Below, piece by piece: positions 56,017-64,000 of a stretch of DNA of 64,000 nucleotides. The translations under genes and the position numbers were made by a program. This DNA is from Lycium barbarum (Eukaryota; Streptophyta; Magnoliopsida; Solanales; Solanaceae), in the NCBI RefSeq assembly GCF_019175385.1, contig NC_083344.1:23010380-23074379 (forward strand), written 5' to 3'. Every line of letters begins with the position of its first letter. Within the stretch, counting starts at the first letter, position 1. Below the pieces are notes generated by a model. It was given only the letters and a program-made list of their open reading frames with translations, did no database searches and was not told where the DNA came from.

Positions 56017-57975
56017 TGTCACGCCCCAAACCTAACCCTGGACGTAATAGACATCCAATGCTATGAACAACACCGGAAGCACCTTATAAATCCATAACCA
56101 TCAAGTCCCTTTTTAATATTCTTTCATTAAATAATTAAAAGATGTTATAAAATAACTAAACAAACTCATGCTCATAATTTAAGAAATAAAATTAGCGGAA
56201 GTCTGTAATAAATAGATTGTCAAAACATAGCAATAGCCATGAGAGTCAAACAACAACTCCAACCAATACCCACAAAAAAACATCTATCTATGGAGCCTCT
56301 AAGATGAATAAGAAGTAGTCTACTTCAGGATGCAACCCGAAAACTAAAAGTAATAAGTAAAATAGAGGATGTCCCACGAACGAAGGTGTGGGCTCACCAA
56401 AAGTCTGGAAGTAGAAAGCTCGCATAGTCCGCATGCGTATCTCGAACTTAGTCATCAACGTTACCTAACACACCATCAAAAACAACAATAGTATGCTTGA
56501 GTACTGGGTACTCAGTGAGTGTCTAAGGGGCAATAGTTAACATGCCAAAATAATATAGTAAAATTAGTAAACTAGTATCAATGAAAACAGTTAAAAAACT
56601 CAGAGATAGAGTAAACTAGTAAACTTAATAAAATCACCGGTAAATGCCAAAGACCCAAGAATATACCAATTTTGATTTATCATACCATTTACCATATCAA
56701 GTATTTTACTTACGAACTCAAGATTGGCACAGCCACTCAAAGGAAACCAAAAGATCAACACATGCCAACTCACAGGCGAACGACCATTCGATTCACTGGG
56801 GCTATTATCCCATGGAGGCTAATCGTCCTCTAGACTAGCACAGGAAAATATGCACTGGGCTACACGCCATGGAGGTCAATCATCCTCTGGACTGACACAG
56901 TAATAGATACACCAGGCTACACACCATGGAGGTCAATCATCTTTTGGACTAACACAACAATCCTCAAAAGCGATACTTTAGGATCCATAACAGCTAATCG
57001 TCCTCTGAACTAGCACAACTTGCCTACACAAGCCAAACACAAACAAATACAAGTCATGACATATTGGTCGAATCATCAAGCTTGGCTTATAGCCGAATTC
57101 ACTTCTCGAGTCATCTTCTCACAATAGAGGTATTTCAAACATGTACCCATTTAGAAACCTTATTCAAATCAGTTATTAAATATAAGTTCAACAAAACCCA
57201 TTCAAAGGCAAAACACATTTAAAGCTTCAATCATTACAAAATAGGTTCAATCATCGCATAATGGGGAAAAACACGTTCATCGCAATATTATAATTCATAT
57301 AAGGTTCGATGCAGGCTTGACCCTACACGCGCATGGCCTTTTTCAAATATCACCTTTAATTCAAAAATAAGTTCAATAGAGATCTACCGCCAAACTAGAG
57401 TTTCAACTTGTACAAACAACCAAGTAGGATTCTTAAAGATTTCGAAAAAGGTCATACATCCAAATAAGTTTTCAAAAGAAAGAAGACATACTTCAAAAGA
57501 AGATTTTGAAAATAGACAAACTTCAAGAAAGATTTTGGAAATCTAGGTCTACCTCAATTCCGCTCAAATGTTACCAAACAGGTCTTTCCGAGGTTCAACA
57601 ATCACTCTACAATGATTAATAATGATAAAGTTCAGAACTTCAACCAAATTCTAAGCGTTCCTACCCTGATTGAAAAAATTAGGGTTTTTTTATGTCGAAA
57701 AATGTGTTCTTGAATCCCCTATTAATCACCCATGGATTCCCATGTTTCTAATACATAACATTAGTATAAATCATCTCAATAACATCAGTAATAATCATAG
57801 CACATACCTTGAAGAAGTTTCCCAAAGTTAGGAAGAAGCCATGATATAAGGTGCGCACAGAAGAAGCTAGGAAACAGTAACGGTGAGCAGAATATATGTC
57901 AGATGTAGTGTGAATGTTACAGGTATGATTGAAACCTGCGGTTAAGGATTGAAAGGAAAAATAAACAGCAAAGTG
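56017..57975 (-). repeat. 5' LTR of the decayed minus-strand element, truncated
   Basis: Starts TGTCACGCCCCAAACC at 56017. Read on the minus strand its far part has an exon-like end CTTCAAG/GTATGTGC near 57805. A ~57-bp repeat (CCATGGAGG...AATC-TCCTCTGGACT) occurs about four times at 56800-57020. No terminus is found; the sequence changes to plus-strand type near 57975. Confidence 0.65.
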
Positions 57976-58068
57976 CAACAGGTGCAGTTCGAGTTGGAAA
58001 GACGAGGTAAGTTTATCATTTTCATATTGTTATTGATATGAGGAGCCATGTGCGGCTATGATACGAGA

Positions 58069-58116
<48 letters not shown>

Positions 58117-61100
58117 TGGCCCTGTGAGGCATTGTTTTTGGTATTTCCTGCATGCAGGCTTTGGGATAGTAAAAAATACAGAGGAAACTCTACCAAAATT
58201 TTCTTAGAAGTAAAAGGGGAATGAGATATAAGTTTGTAATATGTCTTGAAAGGTCGTGTCAACAGTAATAATAGGATTTGACCAAGTTGCATGTCTGACT
58301 TCGAGAAATAAAGTTAACTATTGAATTGATAGTAATAGTAAGTATGGGGTCGATATCGATAGGGTAAATTTATCATGTTGGATTAAAACTTTAGGAGATA
58401 CCCTCCATGTCATCTGTAAGAGACATCACTTTTATTTGGGAAACTTGATTTTGAAGAAGCAAATATGAGCAGCGAAGTTTGGAATTTATTTGAATGGACT
58501 AGAATACTTTCCAACCAATTTTACCTTGGAAAAAGCTCATGCTGAAGAGCAAAAATGTCTAGTAATTAAGTTTCACTTCTATTTGAAGAGTACAAAGCAT
58601 ACAGCAAGTAGTTTATGAACTAAATAATTCGTTTATGACTCAAGAACAAATCTGAAGGTAAACTATGTGAATCAGGCATTAGAAGTCCCGTGGTGCTTGT
58701 AGGATTCTAGTCCTTCTTCTTGTGATGGGTTGGAGGATTGTTATGAGAATGAACAAAGCCAATGAGGAAGTGACTAAAAGGTATGACGTGATCTATGTGA
58801 CTAAAGTGTAAAGGCAAATGTGAAATGGAAAGACAGGATATAAAACGAATGCGAAAGACTTATAGAGTTCTATAGGGAAAGTTCAGAATAAAGATTATGC
58901 GATAACGGAAATGAAAACGAGCACAAGAAAAGAAGGAGGTAATTAAAAAAAGGAAATCAGAAGGAAGCGAGCGAGATAACAGTGCAGTAATCGGTTATGA
59001 CATGTATAGTTGAGGACACGAGTAATATAAGTGAAGAACTGTGAAAGACCAAACTATAAAAAGATGAGCAACGAAGCAGAATGAGTGCCAGAAAATGACT
59101 GGGATGATAAGAACAAATAGGGATGAACAGAATACACTCTGAAAAAGAGAAAGGGATTATGTAGGAGTAGTGTTTTCCAAAGGATACAGGAGTAGCAAGA
59201 GATTCCTCGTGCACAGAATGAAAGATGGACATAGAATGGAAAAATGGAAAGGAATACTAAAAGAAGCACCAAAGATATGCGTAATTAAATGGAGTATGAG
59301 TGTAAAAATAAAAGGGAAATACATAGCTACGACCTTAAAGGTGTAATACGACGACAAGGAGATAAGATAAGACTATCATTAAGACGAACTTGATATGATT
59401 TTGGGTAAGTTGGAAGTCAGTGTTAGGTACACAACAAGGGTAGAAGAGCATAAGGCATAAAGGAGTACTGCGCGAATATTACTTTACCTCGGAAATAGTG
59501 AAATCCTTAAAGGACAAGGACTGTGGGCCTGAGGAACAGATGGTGTATTATAAATTTATTAAAGGAAACAGATGATGTAGGTTGGGATACAGATGATGTT
59601 ACAAGAGAACTTTGGACACTTATCATTGGAAAATAAGTGCTACCTAATTGAGAATTTGGAATGACTACATGTACTAATTAATTATTGATTGGAGTAAGTG
59701 GAATGTGGCCTTGGATGAGTTGCTACATTGATTGCATTACTCGAGTACAAATTATCAGATAAGATTTTATACTATATATGGAAAGGTTCTCATCGCTTCA
59801 CGATTTTGTTAAGGTTTCGTTCGTGGATAATCAAAGTTGTACATTATGAAGAAAGACATGGGTATGGTATAGTATACCAAAATGAATTGGCAGAAGGATC
59901 GGGTGAATTTGAGATTGGAAATAGGGACATAGAGCGGAATATATATAGATAATGGTATAAATACGCCCTAAAGGGGGGAAGCGGGCGAGAAAATGCAGGT
60001 GTGAGATGGAAACAATCGACACTGAAATATATTTGATATAGATGCTTAAATTTCAATTGAGATCCCTTGCTGAAACAAGTTAGTAAGACCTGGAGGCCAG
60101 CAATAAACGGATAGAAGTCAGGATGGTATTTGAGACAAGACCGAGGATCATTTGTAAAGATCTTATATGATATGACATTAGAAAGTGGGTTCTTCTAAAA
60201 ATAAAGTATACGACAGAAGAATGGTAGCGAGTAACTTAAGAAATTTTGTAAAAGATAGCAATGCTATACTAGATTAAAGGCTAAGGTGTCGGCAATAGGG
60301 TTTTTCGCTAATGATATTGCGACTTATAAATAGCAAATGAGGAGGGATAGGAAATCTCCTATAATAGCATATGAGAAAATTGAATGGTGAATAAAGGAAA
60401 GAAAAGGAGTATGATAAGATGGACAGCAAGTGAGTTTTAGTACAAATAAGATACGTAAAGCAGAATGAACCAGGAGAAGGAAGTATTTCTTGGGCATATT
60501 TGAACACCTAGAAGGAAGTATTTCTTGGGCATATTTGAACGCCTACACATACTCTTGTAAGGATTGCAATATGATGCGTGATAGGAGAATTAAGAACAAA
60601 TTTGAGAAGAGGAAATAGAAGAATTGGAATTAAAAGTAAAGAAACGACGTGAGATAATATGCCTAAAGTATTACAAATTGGATTAAGGGAAATTGCAAAA
60701 AGGTTTAGCGAGACGAACAGAGCAAGTTGATTATTGGATGACAGTGAATTTATATGTCAAATCAAAAAAAAGAATTCTTTCAGAATTATACTAGCTAATG
60801 ATAGTCAGATCACAGAGCAGCTATGTAAAGTTATAACATGAGGGAACTCTAGCGCTACTTGATAGCCAACTCTAAAGATCGGGATTAAGAGCTAAAAGCA
60901 AAATGACAGTTAAAAAGAAAGTCGAAAAGTGATACATGATGCTGAAGATTCCAGGATATGGACTGTAACAGCAGAACAATATAAGGTTATTGAAGTGAAA
61001 TAATAGTATGCCTTGAGAAATTTTGTTTTACTCGTAGAGTCTGCGAAGGGTTTACAGGTTACCAGAGGCATGAAATACTTCAAGGATTGTAAAGACTAAT

Positions 61101-61499
61101 AAATTGACGAGGAACGTCTGCGCATTATAAAATCTTATAAAAAGATTAAGAGGTAAGATGAAATGAACGATACATTTTAAGGAAATAACTATAGGAGAAA
61201 AAAGAGAGCACCATGAATACAAGTCAGAATCAATCAGGGTAACGGAGCAGTATGCAGACAAGAGAGAAAGTAACATTTCAGCAGAAGAGCTGACAATACA
61301 ACTGTCAACCATAAAGACAACGACGTGGAATTACTACCTCGAGAAGCAACAGAAAGAGGGAAAATTACGGAAATTGTTACTTGGGGATTTGGAATGCATC
61401 ATAACAGATTGAAGGGAATCAACCAATGAAAGAGTCATGTGAAGAGTATAATTCAGTGAAAGAACGTTTAAGGAAATATTGGGAGTGCAGGATTAGTTT
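57976..61499 (+). mobile_element. Unclassified decayed retrotransposon sequence
   Basis: No coding region recognised. The first 300 bases look like LTR (donor-like GAG/GTAAGTTTATC near 58006, an AT run at 58071-58114, a faint palindrome relic CTACCAAAATTTTC near 58188). The rest is purine-rich and similar in composition to the 3' interiors elsewhere, but I find no 5S-derived module. A 35-bp tandem duplication lies at 60476-60545. It ends at a PPT, so it is the interior belonging to the LTR at 61536. Confidence 0.55.
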
Positions 61500-61535
61500 A
61501 ACATTCGCGGACGAATGTTCCAAAGGGGGGAAGGA
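61500..61535 (+). other. PPT-proximal hairpin and polypurine tract
   Basis: AACATTCG-CGGA-CGAATGTT at 61500-61519, then AAAGGGGGGAAGGA up to the LTR start. The only change from the other copies is in the loop. Confidence 0.87.
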
Positions 61536-63209
61536 TGTTATACCCCGTATTTTGTACGTCGAATTATTCGTAAGCTAATCGACATAATTTAAGGACGAGA
61601 TTATTTTGGGATATTAAATAAAGTGCTTTTAATCCTCGATTTTAATTAGTGCGCGATTTGATATAAATTTCAATTAGTATAGCAGTATTAATGGAGATTA
61701 GGGATTAACTAACCATGATTAGATTATTAAGCGGGGATTAAAATTAAGTTAGCTAATTATATAGTTAAGGTGGGCCCCACCCGATTCTTTAGTTTAATAA
61801 TAATAATAAATATATACAAATCAAAACAACAAAATTGATGAGTCATTAGGGGTGGCACGTGTCCAAGGAGGGACACCATATATATATTTATGTCATGACC
61901 AAATGGAGAAATTCATTTGCATTTTACAAGTTCTAAGCTTAAGAGAAAGAGAAAGAAAAAGCATAGCCATGGCTGCCATGCTCTCGGCTAGCCATGGTCT
62001 CTAAAAAAAAAATTGTTCTTGTTTAGATTAATTCTAAGGTAATTTGAAAGTCCAAGGAGGTGATAGCAACATTGGGTATTGAATTGAGGAAGAAGAAATA
62101 GTGCAATTGGTGCAAGTGGGTGTAGAATTTGCTTCGATTAAATTAAGGTAAGATTTTCTCATTTTATGGTATAATTGGATTAATGGTGTTTTAATGGAAA
62201 GATTAAAATTGTATTAGATGAAATTGGAAGTAAGAAATTGCATGAATTCGTTGATATTAGGAGTTGTGGTCGTTATATGGAATTGTTGAGTTGCAAGATT
62301 AAAAGTATGGTTTATGTTCATATGTTGTTGTTCATGTTGTTGTCGTGTTGTCGTTGATATGGCTTCTAAATTTGGAAGAAAGAAGTGTATAACATATCAT
62401 ATACAAAGAGCATGTCAGTCTGTTTGGTGTACAATCTTAAATGTTAATGATTTGGATTGGAAAAGGATTAAGGAAGGTTATTGGGTTGTTTGAGTTGTTT
62501 ATGGGCTCGATTGTAAGGATTTGATATGAATATTTCCATTACTGTTGTTGTTGGTATTGCTGCGATAACAGAAGATTAACTGGAAGTTCGGGTTAGGCGA
62601 GTTATATAGGGGAAATGCTTCCCGATTTCTGTTAAGTTCTTAACTAACAAAAATCCTAATCAGGAAAGTATGAACTAAAGAATGATTCCTATAAGTGATT
62701 GGTTGTAGATTTATAAACTAGAAAGTATAGTTTACTAACGATAGCGTTAATTTTATATTAAATAGACTAAAGCGGCGACGAAGAGAACTTGGTTACGGTT
62801 AACCTATAACAGGTATGTAAAGTTATCCTTTCTTTCTTTTGGCATGATCTTTATATGATTCCAAAGAAGTTCCTATTCTTAGAGCCACTAGGATGGCTAA
62901 TGTCCTTGATTTCCAGAAGCTATTTCATTATGTCTTGATACGTGTATATGATTCCAGAAGTTCTATTTTGATATAATCCATAGTGACATTCGAAAGGTAA
63001 TTGATATGACTATTGTCTTGATTTCCAAATGGTAGTTCGTTTTGATTACTCTATTGAGTCTCAGATATGATTTAGTTTGTATATGGTTGCTCACTACTCT
63101 GCTCGTGCATGCCTCAATATGTCTTTCATCGAGTCCCGAGTCGGGTATATTATCGTGTACAGTTTCACTGCATTGTTCACCGAGTCCCTCACTAGAGGGC
63201 CGGGTACGG

Positions 63210-63245
<36 letters not shown>

Positions 63246-64000
63246 ATGATATGATGATATGATGATGTGATTATGGCGCCAAGAATGGCATATGATGACT
63301 TGATTCACCGAGTCCCGTAATGGGCCGGGTATGATATATGATATTGACATGCATGATTTATGTTTCATAAGGCAAGTGTTTTGGTATTCCGGATATTATA
63401 CTTGTCTCCTATAATCCCTACTTCAGGGGGCTGCGTTTCATGTCCGCAGGTACAGATAGTCGGTTTGGTGACCCTTCAGCATAGGACTTCTACTCAGCTG
63501 TCTTGAAGAGATCCATTGTTCCGGAGCCTAGACTTTTGGTACAGATCTTATGATGTATATATATATATATGTGTTTATCCAGGGGTACGGCGGGGCCCTG
63601 TCCCGTCATATTTCGCTATCGATACTCTTAGAGGTCTGTAGACATATGTGTAAGTTGTGTATAAGTTTTGTTCAACTGTGTCTATACGATGTGTTATGGA
63701 TATGTTCGTCTGTATTGGCAGCCTTGTCGGCTTGCGTATAGTGACAATATGTATAGGCAGCCTTGTCGGCTTGCGTATCATGTTGATATATTGTGGCAGC
63801 CTTATCGGCTTGCGTATCATATTACGTTTTGATCAGTTGTGACTCCTCAGGAGACCGGTTATTTGGATATATGTATATATGATGACGTTGTGAGCCTTTG
63901 GAGTTCTTTTACAAGTTTCCATATTTATTTTAGCTTCAGCTTGATTATATCCGACAGGTACGTATACGAGTGTCCAAGTCGGGCACTAGTCATGGCCCAC
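61536..64000 (+). repeat. Right LTR running off the window
   Basis: Starts TGTTATACCCC. Has AAG/GTAAGATTTT near 62147, TTATATAGGGGAAATGC with a decayed palindrome near 62618, CAG/GTATGTAAAG near 62812, the CGAGTCCCG module near 63130, an AT/GT microsatellite 63208-63245, the second half of the twin hairpin near 63413-63432 (the first is lost), a GGCAGCCTTGTCGGCTTGCG repeat (three copies, 63717-63810), and terminal stem-loop 63970-63986. The LTR end should lie about 25 bases beyond the window. Confidence 0.87.

Noticed and set aside
59728..59952. Plus-strand 74-codon ORF in the decayed interior
   Set aside because: No recognisable domain and no support from neighbours; the length is expected by chance.

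Overview
This 64 kb window looks like plant heterochromatin built almost entirely from LTR retrotransposons inserted into one another. I see no intact host gene, rRNA or tRNA gene. Long LTRs (1.4-4 kb), initiator-Met-type primer-binding sites, Tekay/Del-type chromovirus gag and pol, and one Athila element point to a flowering plant. Several LTR motifs resemble nightshade-family (Solanaceae) repeats as I remember them, so that family is likely but not proven.

Layout. (1) 1-14635, minus strand: an Athila element whose downstream LTR lies outside the window. It has an LTR, a tRNA-Asp-type PBS, gag-pol with two nonsense codons in integrase, and an env-position ORF split by a 3174-bp solo LTR (1884-5057, TSD GTCCC). 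(2) 14636-23180, plus: a chromovirus LTR fragment entered by Athila, a short 3' internal piece, its right LTR (17155-20585), then the 3' end and LTR (20670-23180) of a host element. (3) 23181-26753: a decayed transposon ORF, a 441-bp TIR element, and ~1-kb tandem repeats carrying a small unknown ORF in three decaying copies. (4) 26754-45431, plus: a recent element (TSD AAAGG) with LTRs of ~3.1 kb around only 1.87 kb of non-coding interior. A second recent element (34697-45244, TSD GTTTG; ~3.95-kb LTRs, gag only) sits in its right LTR. (5) 45432-53022: the rest of repeat unit 3, two head-to-tail minus-strand LTRs, a solo LTR inside the first (46313-49230, TSD GCATC), and a plus-strand LTR fragment. 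(6) 53023-57975, minus: a badly decayed Tekay/Del gag-pol element. (7) 57976-64000, plus: a decayed interior, PPT and LTR running off the window.

Most notable observations. Three different elements carry, at the same interior position, a sequence that aligns without gaps over about 103 bases to plant 5S rRNA and keeps mainly the Pol III internal promoter boxes. The LTR families also share several RNA-level structures, some with stem sequences that change while pairing is kept: a stem-loop just before the LTR 3' end, a hairpin after the PBS, a twin hairpin in the LTR, and a perfect hairpin before the PPT. The Athila element repeats a palindromic TACGGTCCGTA motif in its LTR and upstream of its env-position ORF.

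Functionally, nothing here looks autonomous. The two youngest elements lack pol and would need proteins supplied in trans. 5S, tRNA and domain assignments come from memory and by-eye alignment; no search was run.
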